A stretch of 64,000 nt of DNA from Candidatus Gastranaerophilales bacterium. Lineage in GTDB: Bacteria; Cyanobacteriota; Vampirovibrionia; Gastranaerophilales; Gastranaerophilaceae. The notes under the pieces were generated by a model, which worked only from the letters and a program-made list of their open reading frames with translations, had not been told where the DNA came from and did no database searches. Position 1 is the stretch's first letter. The number at the start of each line of letters is the position of its first letter. Shown piece by piece: positions 36,301 to 43,835 of this stretch. Both the position numbers and the translations under genes were made by a program. The stretch covers positions 58,828 through 122,827 of the forward strand of contig CALVDX010000005.1 of the NCBI GenBank assembly GCA_944326425.1. Reading direction: 5' to 3'.

Positions 36301-36424
36301 AACGAAAGTAGAAAACGGCAAAGTTTGTGTTCAAGACCCTTATAATACCAAAATAGAATCTATATATACAATTGATGAACTTGCAAAATTATGCGACTAT
36401 ATAGAATTTTCGCGTATTAATTAA
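33302..36424 (+). CDS. Calpain-like cysteine protease with N-terminal EF-hand loop
   Basis: A 1040-residue protein with no signal peptide. Near residue 36, DRDNNSIFDAAE fits the EF-hand loop (acidic/Asn at 1, 3, 5, 9 and Glu at 12). Residues 60-450 are helical, 455-545 hydrophobic and Ala/Gly-rich (GIVPCIISGGSLIPIIVGSA, ALTAAGGGAGAVSSAV), perhaps membrane-inserting. The C-terminal third is a papain-fold domain of calpain type: catalytic Cys in NAGNCWYLETMHNLYQ near residue 790, His in GFGGHAFAVTKV near 1000 and Asn in VQDPYNTK. Encoded 77 bases after the sigma factor behind flhB, it is a plausible type III substrate; that is inference. Confidence 0.82.
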   Translation: MSEFQFGNGNKFDISHLRAGITVDENNIFLKKYDRDNNSIFDAAEINQLKSDLEKYSGGDKVLDEQESISFFASVMNMSVSSVKQLFAKNNNAVYSSFETLYTAQAYENAAENIRANAQMGIQIFHKAQGGAISKTWNSIKEFWNTEYAGDKVYRQLADNMTSGLLLEKAQREGGISKKEYIETKIEFLKILLGGETLQQDEIAMIEKAVSQMTVKELDVLITTLRDAESDDYKNIVNNTMKDLAQKAFTGNDGVGFTVMNPNSIGAILGSEQAEEKLTYENVFLLENGVEFNAEMVNRYAELERKVKIAVTINNRVASLYNELDEPVKELEELNSKNKSPEEKDNAYNNLSSKVIGVLEDLFGTRAEEKLKEYGYNDVVIKDGVINFGEGERNYSALVDLAKNLQADLKSKVQTTIDGKHIEECERELKTLYAAAYGDKNSVDLAEKFQSSQEAGVGYAKALAATAGIVPCIISGGSLIPIIVGSAVGAFAPAAVSYAEASTKDGGLTPEDRTAIKQEILMGLALTAAGGGAGAVSSAVGKEVLKQCPNLIAKISQGGMDAVMGCITDLAITGDIDLQGEGIAQLINILTGITAAKKARVKTHYDNDASAVKQNKFSYSDLFARDLSKTEVDSYITALARKRGSNLDSAKLQKISDALYKMKKDNSPLYQDIQNSGILKLVEEGKIDFDVLEDLCIDAASNTRMSASLLEDCKKMSSGEPAIRGYSSGTDLNQVFKSTQTGEVVEVGSQLYVNDGKSMTKVNLTKEKYLELFPPFKRFDINQNDNKNAGNCWYLETMHNLYQNPSTRVKILQLFRQEGNDVYIKLPNSKYEYKFQNGDVPKDSHDKKFTLSDSPKWVNMLEYVGAMTRKKNGVSVEDNLNPEVLRREGVLSQAANGNPVIDMSSFMYVRRSESASGSGLLSHLYAGTPEEALQMLTGNNVETKKYYIDNTDSYYGVKHSKDKTKLRKEQHKEIKEILQNLDGKSGYVVNIGFGGHAFAVTKVENGKVCVQDPYNTKIESIYTIDELAKLCDYIEFSRIN

Positions 36425-36543
36425 TTCTCCTGCCTGCTGCATTATGAAAATATTTATTTTCTCATATAAATGCATGATATTTTGCTATTATAATTGAAAA
36501 CAATCTGTAATAAATGCTATGATGTAAACAGGGAGAGGTTGTC

Positions 36544-37737
36544 TTGTACGCATACAGTTACCGCACAGCAGAAAGAGTAGATTATACACGTGTAAACAAA
36601 CGTCGTGCCGGCAGGCATGCGGTTATTAAACATAAGGTTGTAAAAAAACGCAATCCTATATTAAATTTTTTATCCCGTTCAATTGCGCTTGCTGTTGTAT
36701 TGGCTGTTGCATATTATATTTTACCAAGTGTCTTTAATAAGCTGTATTATCAGACTTATATTAAACAAAATATAAAAATCACTACAGAACAATCCGGATA
36801 CATTGGAAAACTTGGCAGTGTAATAGATCCAAGCGTAAACGTAAGAGACTTGGCATTCCCGTTAACTTCCAAATTTTATAATACACATTTTATGGGAGAA
36901 AATTTTATAACGCCTGTAAATACGGAAAATCGTGAAATATCGTCTTTATATCTGACAAATAAATTAGCTCCTCTCGAGTATAAGCTTAGAAACCTTATGA
37001 AAGCATATCCGATGATTAAGCCGGGAATTTTTGTCTGGGAGTATGATTCAGGGAATTATACGGGTATTAATGAAAATGATACATATTCAGCAGCAAGTAT
37101 TATTAAAATTCCCGTTCTGGTTCGTATGTTTAAGGCAATAGAAGCTAATCAGTTTACTATATACGATGAGATGTATTTAACAGATTATTACCGTTCATCG
37201 GGTTCAGGAGATTTGCAGTATAAACAGAATGGATTGAAATTGACAATAGACCGGTTAGCCCATGATATGATAACCATTTCTGATAATACGGCAACAAACA
37301 TGCTTATGTCTAAAATGGGATCAATGGAGGATGTAAATGCAGGTTTAAGAGACTGGGGGTTGAATAAAACCAGAGTTAATAACTGGCTTCCTGACCTGGA
37401 CGGCACCAATACCACCACTGCCATGGAAATGGCTAAACTGCTTTATAATCTTGATAATCCCGGCTTTCTTAATGTTAATTCAAGAGAGTATATAATTGAT
37501 TATATGAGCCATGTTAAGAATAACAGACTTATTCAGGCAGGGATTGACCCTAAAGCGCTCTTTATTCATAAGACAGGTGATATCGGTACTATGCTGGGCG
37601 ATGCGGGAATTGTATACGCCCCAAACGGTAAAAGATATATTGTTGTTATTCTTGCTAACAGACCTTTTAACCATCCGGCCGGCAAAGAGTTTATACAAGA
37701 AGCAAGCAAAATTATTTATAATGATATTGTAAAATGA
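36544..37737 (+). CDS. Membrane-anchored beta-lactamase-fold serine hydrolase
   Basis: A 397-residue protein: basic N terminus, one membrane helix at about residues 40-60 (SIALAVVLAVAYYILPSVF), a linker, then a class A beta-lactamase-like domain. SxxK is in SAASIIKIPV near residue 183, SDN in TISDNTATNML near 247, and KTG in FIHKTGDIGT near 345. The omega-loop reads WLPDLDG where class A enzymes have WEPELN, so the deacylating Glu166 is replaced by Leu. It may be a penicillin-binding or cell-wall-acting protein more than a resistance enzyme. TTG start 36544 with GGGAGAGG upstream. Confidence 0.85.
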   Translation: MYAYSYRTAERVDYTRVNKRRAGRHAVIKHKVVKKRNPILNFLSRSIALAVVLAVAYYILPSVFNKLYYQTYIKQNIKITTEQSGYIGKLGSVIDPSVNVRDLAFPLTSKFYNTHFMGENFITPVNTENREISSLYLTNKLAPLEYKLRNLMKAYPMIKPGIFVWEYDSGNYTGINENDTYSAASIIKIPVLVRMFKAIEANQFTIYDEMYLTDYYRSSGSGDLQYKQNGLKLTIDRLAHDMITISDNTATNMLMSKMGSMEDVNAGLRDWGLNKTRVNNWLPDLDGTNTTTAMEMAKLLYNLDNPGFLNVNSREYIIDYMSHVKNNRLIQAGIDPKALFIHKTGDIGTMLGDAGIVYAPNGKRYIVVILANRPFNHPAGKEFIQEASKIIYNDIVK

Positions 37738-37757
37738 TTGCATAAATAAACGACTAC

Positions 37758-38621
37758 ATGGATAGAGATGTACAGGAGCGTTACGGGGCAGGTATAAATA
37801 TTATATTACTGCTAAATATTAGAATGTTTCTGATTGGCGGGGTTGCTCTTGTTGCTTTGGCATTAAGGTTTGAAGATCCGGTTAGCCAAGAAGAGTTTTA
37901 TAGATTAGTAAAAATAACAATTAGTGATTTTTATGATGTAGGAGTTTGTATTGCAATATACAAAAATTTATTTAATTTATCAATAAATAGTTTTTTCATA
38001 AAATCAGTTTATTATTTAAAATATCATAGTAAAGTCTTGAAAATTATATGTGTCTGTCTTGTTCTTTTGTCGCCGTCATTCTTTTTTGGGACTTTGGCAT
38101 TTTCGTCATTATGTTTTATAGATGGTTTAGTATTATCACTCGGGTTTCCCCTTATAGTTTTATTTCTGATTTGGCATTTGGGGGACATGATTAAGAAAAT
38201 TCACTTAACATTAGGAAAGATATTGATATTTTGTTTAGTTTCTATATTGTTGTCTTTGTTATTGGCACTACCGGGAGATATGTATTCTACGTTTTACTGT
38301 ATAAAAACATCTGCGGATTTTTATAAAGTTAAATTATACCTGATATTAATTGTTATAACTTTTCCATTGATGATAAATGAATATACCAAAACAATAATTG
38401 AGCAAGTGAGGAAAAATATTTTAATATTCTTATTATGCTGGGGAGGAATAATATATATACTAATTTATTTCATCCAAAATGATTTGTTAACGTTCTATTT
38501 AATATATTTATCACTGTTAATGTTATGTATATTAATATTTGCACCATTAGTGTTAAAACTAAAATTAAAAAACAAAATATTACGTAAGAATATAGAAACA
38601 GAAATAAATAAATCTTATTAG
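37758..38621 (+). CDS. Multi-pass membrane protein of unknown function
   Basis: A 287-residue protein with about seven hydrophobic segments, including ALVALALRF, VLLSPSFFFGTLAFSSL and ILIFCLVSILLSLLLALP, and short charged loops. Base composition is markedly more AT-rich than its neighbours, which may mean recent acquisition. The segment TKTIIEQVRKNI followed by a membrane helix faintly recalls the tails of the array proteins at 12.7-14.6 kb (IIEQIRKIRI), not enough to call them related. Starts 20 bases after the beta-lactamase-fold gene. No family recognised. Confidence 0.65.
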   Translation: MDRDVQERYGAGINIILLLNIRMFLIGGVALVALALRFEDPVSQEEFYRLVKITISDFYDVGVCIAIYKNLFNLSINSFFIKSVYYLKYHSKVLKIICVCLVLLSPSFFFGTLAFSSLCFIDGLVLSLGFPLIVLFLIWHLGDMIKKIHLTLGKILIFCLVSILLSLLLALPGDMYSTFYCIKTSADFYKVKLYLILIVITFPLMINEYTKTIIEQVRKNILIFLLCWGGIIYILIYFIQNDLLTFYLIYLSLLMLCILIFAPLVLKLKLKNKILRKNIETEINKSY

Positions 38622-38658
38622 AGTAAAGTATTTCATCTCCCTTTCAAACGCACAAAAG

Positions 38659-38931
38659 TTGAACGATTTAATTCGCTATTTATACCGTCATATAGTTTAC
38701 GTTTTAATAGCTTTTGGCGCCGGAATTTACTATATTAATCATTCTGTTGTGGTATCCATAACGTCAACAAACGATACTCCCGCCCCGATGACCAATGTTG
38801 TAAAGTATGCAATGATAATAATTGCACTGGTAATGATTTTTCGTTTGCCGTTATATAAACTGCATCAACGTAGTAAACAGCTGTATAAGGAAGCAGAAGA
38901 AGATTATACAAGGAGCAGTGACAAATTCTAA
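38659..38931 (+). CDS. Small two-helix membrane protein
   Basis: A 90-residue protein starting at TTG 38659, with two membrane segments (HIVYVLIAFGAGIYYI and VVKYAMIIIALVMIF) and a charged C-terminal tail (KLHQRSKQLYKEAEEDY). The coding look is good but the start lacks a clear ribosome binding site. It ends 9 bases before a strong bidirectional terminator shared with clpB. Function unknown. Confidence 0.6.
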   Translation: MNDLIRYLYRHIVYVLIAFGAGIYYINHSVVVSITSTNDTPAPMTNVVKYAMIIIALVMIFRLPLYKLHQRSKQLYKEAEEDYTRSSDKF

Positions 38932-38940
38932 GCAGACAAA

Positions 38941-38970
38941 AACGCGGCAGGCGGTCTTGCCTGCCGCGTT
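38941..38970. terminator. Bidirectional terminator between the small membrane protein and clpB
   Basis: A perfect 12-bp stem (AACGCGGCAGGC with GCCTGCCGCGTT) and 6-base loop between converging genes. Confidence 0.85.
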
Positions 38971-38980
38971 CATAACAAGA

Positions 38981-41608
38981 TTATACACAACTTGTCTTGC
39001 CGTCAGCGTCTGATTTTGCAAATGTGATTTCATCATCTTTAACATCTACAATAACCGTATCGCCGTCCGAGAATTTTTGAGCAAGTATGAGTTTTGACAA
39101 CGGGTTTTCAACAAGCTGTCTGATTGTACGTTTGAGCGGTCTTGCGCCATATATCGGGTTGAAACCTCTTGTTGCAAGGAGTTCTTTTGCTTCTTCCGTG
39201 ATAACAATCGACAAACCTTGTTCTTCCAGACGTTTTTCCAGACTTGCAGCCTGTATGTCAACGATTTCTTTTAACTGCGGTAATGTAAGCGCTTTGAAGA
39301 AGATTGTTTCATCAACCCTGTTCAAAAATTCAGGTTTAAACCGTTCACGCATAATTGCCATAACTTTGTCTTTGGTTTCTTCAAAATTACCGCCGTTAAG
39401 TGCGGAATTAAGCGAGTTTTCAAGTATTATATCGCTTCCGATGTTGCTTGTCATAATAATAACTGTATTTTTGAAATCTACCGTTCTTCCCTTTGAATCG
39501 GTCAGACGTCCGTCATCAAAAATTTGGAGCATTATGTTGAATACATCCGGATGCGCTTTTTCGATTTCATCGAAAAGAACAACAGAGTAAGGTTTTCTTC
39601 TTACAGCTTCTGTAAGTTGTCCGCCTTCTTCATACCCGACATATCCCGGAGGAGCGCCGACAAGTCTCGCAACGTTATGTTTTTCCATATACTCACTCAT
39701 ATCTATACGTATGATTGAATCTTCGTCATTAAACAGGAATTCGGCAAGCGCTTTTGCAAGTTCTGTTTTACCAACCCCCGTGGGCCCTAAGAAAATAAAT
39801 GTACCAATCGGACGTTTCGGGTCTTTCAAACCGCTTCTTGCACGTCTTATTGCGTCAGATACAATGTCTACTGCCTCATCCTGACCTATTAAACGTTTGT
39901 GCAATACATCTTCCATGTTGAGAAGTTTTTGCATTTCGCTTTCAACAAGCTTTGTAACAGGTATCCCTGTCCATTTGCTTACAACTGCCGCAATATCGCC
40001 GCCATCGATTTGTTCTTTTAACAGTTTGTTTTCTGTTTTTTCTTTGTTCTGGATTGATTTAAGTTTCTTTTCCAATTCAAGGAGTGTGCCGTACTTAAGT
40101 TCTGCGGCTGTTTGTAAATCTGTATTTCTTTCGGCTTCTGCAATCTTATTTTTAACTTTGTCTATTTCGTCTTTTATTGCGGCTTCGCCAATAATAGAAT
40201 TCTTTTCGGCCTCCCACTGCGTTTTCATTTCTGCAATTTTGCCTTCAAGTTCTGTGATTTCTTTACTGATTTTTTCAACTTTTGCAATGCATTCTTCGCT
40301 TGTTTCTTTTTTAAGCGCCTCACGTTCGATTTCAAGCTGGATTTTTTGTCTTAACATTGAGTCAATTTCTTCCGGCATTGAGTCGATTTCAATTCTTAAT
40401 GATGATGCGGCTTCATCAATAAGGTCAATTGCTTTATCCGGCAAAAACCGGTCTGTAATATATCTGTCAGAAAGTTTTGCTGCCTGAATAAGCGCTTCAT
40501 CAAGAATTCTTATTCCGTGGTGAACTTCATATTTTTCCTTTAACCCTCTTAAAATACTTATTGTATCTTCAACCGAAGGTTCATCTACCATTACCGGCTG
40601 AAATCTTCTTTCAAGAGCCGGATCTTTTTCGATATACTTGCGATATTCATTAATTGTCGTGGCGCCGATTGTACGTAGGACACCTCTTGCAAGCATCGGT
40701 TTTAAGAGGTTGCCTGCATCCATTGCTCCGTCGGTTGAACCCGCGCCGACAACCGTGTGAAGTTCATCGATAAACATTACGATGTCGCCGTTTGATTCTT
40801 CAACATCTTTTAATACCGCTTTTAAACGTTCTTCAAACTCTCCGCGAAACTTAGCACCTGCAACAAGTGCGCCCATATCAAGCGATACAAGTTTAACGTC
40901 TTTAAGGCTTTCAGGAACATCGCCCCTGATAATCCTTTGTGCAAGTCCTTCTACTATAGCGGTTTTACCTACACCGGGCTCACCGATTAGTACAGGGTTG
41001 TTTTTAGTTCTGCGGTTAAGAACCTGTATGATTCTTCTTATTTCTTCATCACGCCCGATGACAGGATCCAATTTTCCTTTGCGGGCAAGTTCCGTAAGGT
41101 CGGTTGAATATTTTTCAAGCGCCTTCATATTTTCTTCTGCGTTTTTACTGTCCACTTTTTTGTTTCCTTTTATTTTCTTAATAACATTTTTTACTGAAGC
41201 TTCATTCACTCTGAATCGTGTTAATATTTCCTGAATGCCGCTTCCGTCAAGCTTTGTCATCGCAAGCAAAATGCTTTCAATCCCGATAAACTCATCGCCT
41301 GACTCTTTTGCGATACTATCTGCAATTTCAAGCAGTCTGTTTGTCTGTGTTGATACAAACAATTGCTGCGGGTTCTGCGGGTTGGATAATACCGGGTAAG
41401 TTTTTATTTTTGAGACAATTGCGTTTATAAAGTCCTGATTAAGCAGTTTTAATTCAGTCAAATAATCTTTGCTTATACCGGTATCCTCAATCATTGTGAG
41501 CATAATATGCTCAGGCTGGATTTCGGGGTTTTTGTAATAATTCATCTTTGCAGATGCGCCAAAGATTATTTCCTGGCTGTAGTTGGTGAAACGATTAAAA
41601 TCTATCAT
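38981..41608 (-). CDS. clpB: ATP-dependent chaperone ClpB
   Basis: An 875-residue AAA+ disaggregase that works with DnaK. The N-terminal Clp repeat is followed by NBD1 with Walker [17 protein letters not shown] near residue 208 and Walker [16 protein letters not shown], a middle coiled coil at about residues 410-530 that separates ClpB from ClpA, and NBD2 with [16 protein letters not shown] near 605. Key pore loops [11 protein letters not shown] and [11 protein letters not shown] are present. The N-terminal domain is complete. No CIRCE-type operator is visible before it, so heat control, if any, must use another signal. Confidence 0.97.
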   Translation of the reverse strand: MIDFNRFTNYSQEIIFGASAKMNYYKNPEIQPEHIMLTMIEDTGISKDYLTELKLLNQDFINAIVSKIKTYPVLSNPQNPQQLFVSTQTNRLLEIADSIAKESGDEFIGIESILLAMTKLDGSGIQEILTRFRVNEASVKNVIKKIKGNKKVDSKNAEENMKALEKYSTDLTELARKGKLDPVIGRDEEIRRIIQVLNRRTKNNPVLIGEPGVGKTAIVEGLAQRIIRGDVPESLKDVKLVSLDMGALVAGAKFRGEFEERLKAVLKDVEESNGDIVMFIDELHTVVGAGSTDGAMDAGNLLKPMLARGVLRTIGATTINEYRKYIEKDPALERRFQPVMVDEPSVEDTISILRGLKEKYEVHHGIRILDEALIQAAKLSDRYITDRFLPDKAIDLIDEAASSLRIEIDSMPEEIDSMLRQKIQLEIEREALKKETSEECIAKVEKISKEITELEGKIAEMKTQWEAEKNSIIGEAAIKDEIDKVKNKIAEAERNTDLQTAAELKYGTLLELEKKLKSIQNKEKTENKLLKEQIDGGDIAAVVSKWTGIPVTKLVESEMQKLLNMEDVLHKRLIGQDEAVDIVSDAIRRARSGLKDPKRPIGTFIFLGPTGVGKTELAKALAEFLFNDEDSIIRIDMSEYMEKHNVARLVGAPPGYVGYEEGGQLTEAVRRKPYSVVLFDEIEKAHPDVFNIMLQIFDDGRLTDSKGRTVDFKNTVIIMTSNIGSDIILENSLNSALNGGNFEETKDKVMAIMRERFKPEFLNRVDETIFFKALTLPQLKEIVDIQAASLEKRLEEQGLSIVITEEAKELLATRGFNPIYGARPLKRTIRQLVENPLSKLILAQKFSDGDTVIVDVKDDEITFAKSDADGKTSCV

Positions 41609-41957
41609 AAATTTAAACTCCGATTTATTACATTATTATTTTAATGGGATTTTGAATAAATCAAGTAAAACTTAATCATAAATTAATAATTGTTAAGTTT
41701 TGTGTAGCGGTAGGGGTAGGGGTAAATGTATTTCTATGCTGGAATAAAGACCACAGGCTGAGCGTAGATGGGCGGGGATAAATGTATTCCTACGCTTAAA
41801 TAAGGATTATAAGTTGGGCACAAGAGAAAAAAGTATGATGTTTGGTGTAAAAAAGTTTATAAAGATATTTTAGCAATTAATAAATGTGATACCAATACCC
41901 GTGATGGTGCTTATACAGCAGTGGTGACATAAAAGTATATAAAATACCATAATAATT
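41609..41957. repeat. Intergenic region with paired GGGGTAAATGTATT-type repeats
   Basis: About 350 bases between divergent clpB and an XRE gene. Two imperfect direct repeats lie at about 41715-41750 and 41770-41806, each with a G-run, TAAATGTATT, YCTAYGCT and AATAAGGA-like end. In the second, AGCGTAG (41761-41767) can pair with CTACGCT, giving a REP-like hairpin. The remainder is AT-rich; AGTGGTG at 41920-41926 is probably the XRE control site. No coding frame. Confidence 0.65.
41920..41926 (+). promoter_or_regulatory. AGTGGWG element before XRE gene (copy 1)
   Basis: AGTGGTG inside TATACAGCAGTGGTGA, 38 bases before the start of the XRE gene at 41958. The same heptamer is 36 bases before the gene at 42434 and, as AGTGGAG, 40 bases before the gene at 58430, each with a TATA-like -10 about 12-16 bases later. 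Probable operator or activator site. Confidence 0.5.
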
Positions 41958-42176
41958 ATGGATTTTGAAAAAGAAGTATACATAAATCTCGGTAAGAATA
42001 TAAGAAAATATCGTGAAGCAAAAGGTTTGTCGCAAGAAAAACTCTCTGAACTGCTAAACGCTAATTCGAAATTTGTAGGTCATGTTGAGCGTGTTGAAAG
42101 ATATATAAGTTTGAAAAAACTTATTCAGATTTCTGCTCTTCTTGAAGTCCCATTGAATAAATTATTTGAGTTTTAA
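41958..42176 (+). CDS. Small XRE-family HTH regulator
   Basis: A 72-residue single-domain regulator. The five-helix XRE fold is clear: LGKNIRKYREAKGLSQEKLS, SELLNANSKFVGHVERVERY and KKLIQISALLEVPLNKLF. It is a close relative of the gene at 42434-42679 and lies in a patch with an opposing small gene that overlaps its last 56 bases. Such stand-alone Cro-like proteins are common in mobile or defence-type loci and often self-regulated. The AGTGGTG element 38 bases upstream is a candidate site. Confidence 0.85.
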   Translation: MDFEKEVYINLGKNIRKYREAKGLSQEKLSELLNANSKFVGHVERVERYISLKKLIQISALLEVPLNKLFEF

Positions 42177-42351
42177 CAACATTAAAATCTTTAATAATTT
42201 TATTTATTTTTTCTAAGATTATTTCTAAATAATTATCTACATCAGAATAATCGACTTCTTTATTTTCATTTTGAATTGCTTGCTGTAACACAACAATGCA
42301 GCTGCGTATCTCTTTTAATTTTAGCTGGTATTCGTTTATTAAGTCTTCCAT
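42121..42351 (-). CDS. Small hypothetical coiled-coil protein, antisense to XRE gene end
   Basis: A 76-residue helical protein (IRSCIVVLQQAIQNENKEVD, DNYLEIILEKINKIIKDF). ATG 42351 is preceded by GGAG at a normal distance, and the residue pattern is convincingly protein-like. Its last 19 codons lie opposite the final 56 bases of the XRE gene 41958-42176, so the two transcripts overlap tail to tail. Function unknown; a partner of the neighbouring regulators is possible. Confidence 0.6.
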   Translation of the reverse strand: MEDLINEYQLKLKEIRSCIVVLQQAIQNENKEVDYSDVDNYLEIILEKINKIIKDFNVVKTQIIYSMGLQEEQKSE

Positions 42352-42397
42352 TTTCGTATCTCCGGTAAAACTTCAATCAAAATAGTGCCTATATAGT

Positions 42398-42404
42398 AGT
42401 GGTG
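42398..42404 (+). promoter_or_regulatory. AGTGGWG element before XRE gene (copy 2)
   Basis: AGTGGTG within TATATAGTAGTGGTGC, 36 bases before the start of the XRE gene at 42434. The surrounding 16 bases differ from copy 1 by only four. Confidence 0.5.
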
Positions 42405-42433
42405 CTTAATAAGCATACAAATATAATACTACT

Positions 42434-42679
42434 ATGTCAAGTTTTGAAGAGTATTATTATCAGAATATAGGTGCACAAATAAGAAAATATCGTAAGAGTG
42501 CAGGATATACTCAAGAACAACTTTCAGAGATGCTCTCCAAAAATTATAAATACATTGGACATATTGAATGTGGAGAAAGACAAATAAGTAATAAGATGAT
42601 TATTAAATTATTAGAGTGTTTGAAAATACAACCGAAAGATTTTTTTAAATTTAATGAAATATATCATTGGTCTAAATAA
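42434..42679 (+). CDS. Small XRE-family HTH regulator
   Basis: An 81-residue XRE protein with YYQNIGAQIRKYRKSAGYTQ, EQLSEMLSKNYKYIGHIECG and KMIIKLLECLKIQPKDFFKF. It is closely similar in layout to the gene at 41958-42176, with which it probably arose by duplication. No second domain. The upstream AGTGGTG element is shared. The tail is followed by a 140-base spacer and a terminator. Confidence 0.85.
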   Translation: MSSFEEYYYQNIGAQIRKYRKSAGYTQEQLSEMLSKNYKYIGHIECGERQISNKMIIKLLECLKIQPKDFFKFNEIYHWSK

Positions 42680-42700
42680 ATATAATGCGTAATAAATAAT

Positions 42701-42823
42701 TTGAAATATTATGAGCTCTGCAAGTGTAGATTTACTAATCCGGATAAAGCTTGTAAACTACCAAATGATAATACAAATAAAACGACAGGTAAATTGCACG
42801 GATCGGACAAAATGCCAAAATAA
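42701..42823 (+). CDS. Possible 40-residue Cys-containing peptide (weak)
   Basis: A TTG-started frame, MKYYELCKCRFTNPDKAC and then polar residues to TAA at 42821. The three cysteines and MKYYELxC start recall short zinc-ribbon (Com-like) phage proteins, but no ribosome binding site is seen and the start is not ATG. It could be a remnant. It ends at the first bases of the terminator 42823-42852. Confidence 0.2.
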   Translation: MKYYELCKCRFTNPDKACKLPNDNTNKTTGKLHGSDKMPK

Positions 42824-42852
42824 AAACGCTCTTTTTATAAAGAGCGTTTTTA
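42823..42852. terminator. Terminator between XRE module and dut
   Basis: A 10-bp stem AAAACGCTCT/AGAGCGTTTT with an 8-base AT loop and T-rich flank on both strands; it can serve the rightward module and the leftward dut transcript. Confidence 0.85.
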
Positions 42853-42872
42853 TTGTTTGTTTATTATCTCTT

Positions 42873-43322
42873 TTATTTTCCCGTTGAGCCGAATCCGCCG
42901 GCGCCGCGTGCTGTTCCTGTTAATTCTGCAAGAACTTCTATTTTGGCGCGTTCGGTTTTTGCAATAACCATTTGTGCAATCCTTTCCTGCGGCTGGATTG
43001 TGTAAGCTTCGTTGCTTATGTTCACAATAGGAACACAAACTTCGCCGCGGTAGTCCTCATCAATGGTACCAACGCAGTTGATAAGCGTGATGCCATGTTT
43101 AATACTCATACCGGAACGCGGTCTTACCTGTGCTTCAAACCCGTGTTCAAGTTCTATTTTAATCCCTGTGGGAATAAGTTTTCTTTCTAACGGCTGTAAT
43201 GTAACCGGTTCATCAATTGCAGCGCACAAATCCATACCGGCAGCGCCTTCTGTTTTGTATTCGGGTAAAAACTTGTTATGTGCAAGCCTCTCTATTTTGA
43301 GGGTTGTAGTGTACTGTTCCAT
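42873..43322 (-). CDS. dut: dUTP diphosphatase
   Basis: A 149-residue trimeric dUTPase that hydrolyses dUTP to dUMP, limiting uracil in DNA and feeding dTMP synthesis. All five motifs are visible: [11 protein letters not shown] (1), [11 protein letters not shown] (2), [16 protein letters not shown] (3), ERIAQMVI (4) and the glycine-rich C-terminal [12 protein letters not shown] (5). Length is standard. It starts 18 bases after the stop of a 57-residue gene on the same strand, with AAGGAG before its ATG. Confidence 0.97.
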   Translation of the reverse strand: MEQYTTTLKIERLAHNKFLPEYKTEGAAGMDLCAAIDEPVTLQPLERKLIPTGIKIELEHGFEAQVRPRSGMSIKHGITLINCVGTIDEDYRGEVCVPIVNISNEAYTIQPQERIAQMVIAKTERAKIEVLAELTGTARGAGGFGSTGK

Positions 43323-43340
43323 ATTTCTCCTTAATCCTTT

Positions 43341-43514
43341 TTATGCAAGAAAATTGAGTGACATAAGGCTGTTTTCTCTGTTTAATGATTTTGTAAAGCA
43401 GTCATCTGCCTTAACAACCGGATTGGATGTATAGGATTTATTGCTGTATTTAATAAAATCCATTTTTCTTGGTCTGCATTCTGGTGATAATCCGTTTATT
43501 TTTTCAACTTTCAT
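43341..43514 (-). CDS. Small hypothetical protein (57 residues) upstream of dut
   Basis: A frame from ATG 43514 to TAA 43341: MKVEKINGLSPECRPRKMDF near the start, ending SLMSLNFLA. TAAGGCG lies before the ATG. The residue usage (charged, varied, no low-complexity run) is protein-like, and the gene stands 18 bases before dut on the same strand, so it is probably the first gene of that operon. No family recognised. Confidence 0.55.
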   Translation of the reverse strand: MKVEKINGLSPECRPRKMDFIKYSNKSYTSNPVVKADDCFTKSLNRENSLMSLNFLA

Positions 43515-43835
43515 TTCTTCGCCTTACGTTTTGTGATAATTATTTTCAATAAACATTTTCGTCTCAACAAACAACTGTGTCAATAAAACATAAATATATG
43601 TAAAGTAAGATTCCTTTCTGTTTTATTAATTTTTGTAACAATAATTTAAAAAAAATGGACTTTTGCTTAATCTTTCTTAACAAAAGGGTTGAATTTATAT
43701 ACACGATATGATATATTAAAGATATAAAGGTTATATCAACGTGTATCATCAACAACGCCGCGGAGATTCTGTAAGCAAGATACGGAAACCCTCTTTGAGG
43801 CTTAGTTTGCAATGAAAAAATAGGAGTTTAATATT
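43515..43835. other. Divergent promoter region and structured leader of the sigma gene
   Basis: About 320 bases between dut operon and the sigma gene. The left part is AT-rich; GTAACAA is at 43635-43641. From about 43735, a leader of roughly 90 bases has short GC-rich hairpins (for example CCTCTTTGAGG near 43790 and the ACACG/CGTGT pair around 43701-43743), unlike the surrounding AT-rich sequence. It may be a regulatory 5' UTR. I do not recognise a known riboswitch. Confidence 0.4.

Noticed and set aside
37758..38621. Membership of the 287-residue membrane protein in the 11-15 kb array family
   Set aside because: Only a short IIEQxRK-like segment is shared; length and N terminus differ.
39087..40487. 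Long rightward frames opposite clpB
   Set aside because: They are antisense shadows of a highly conserved gene, rich in Ser, Leu and Ile without recognisable domains.
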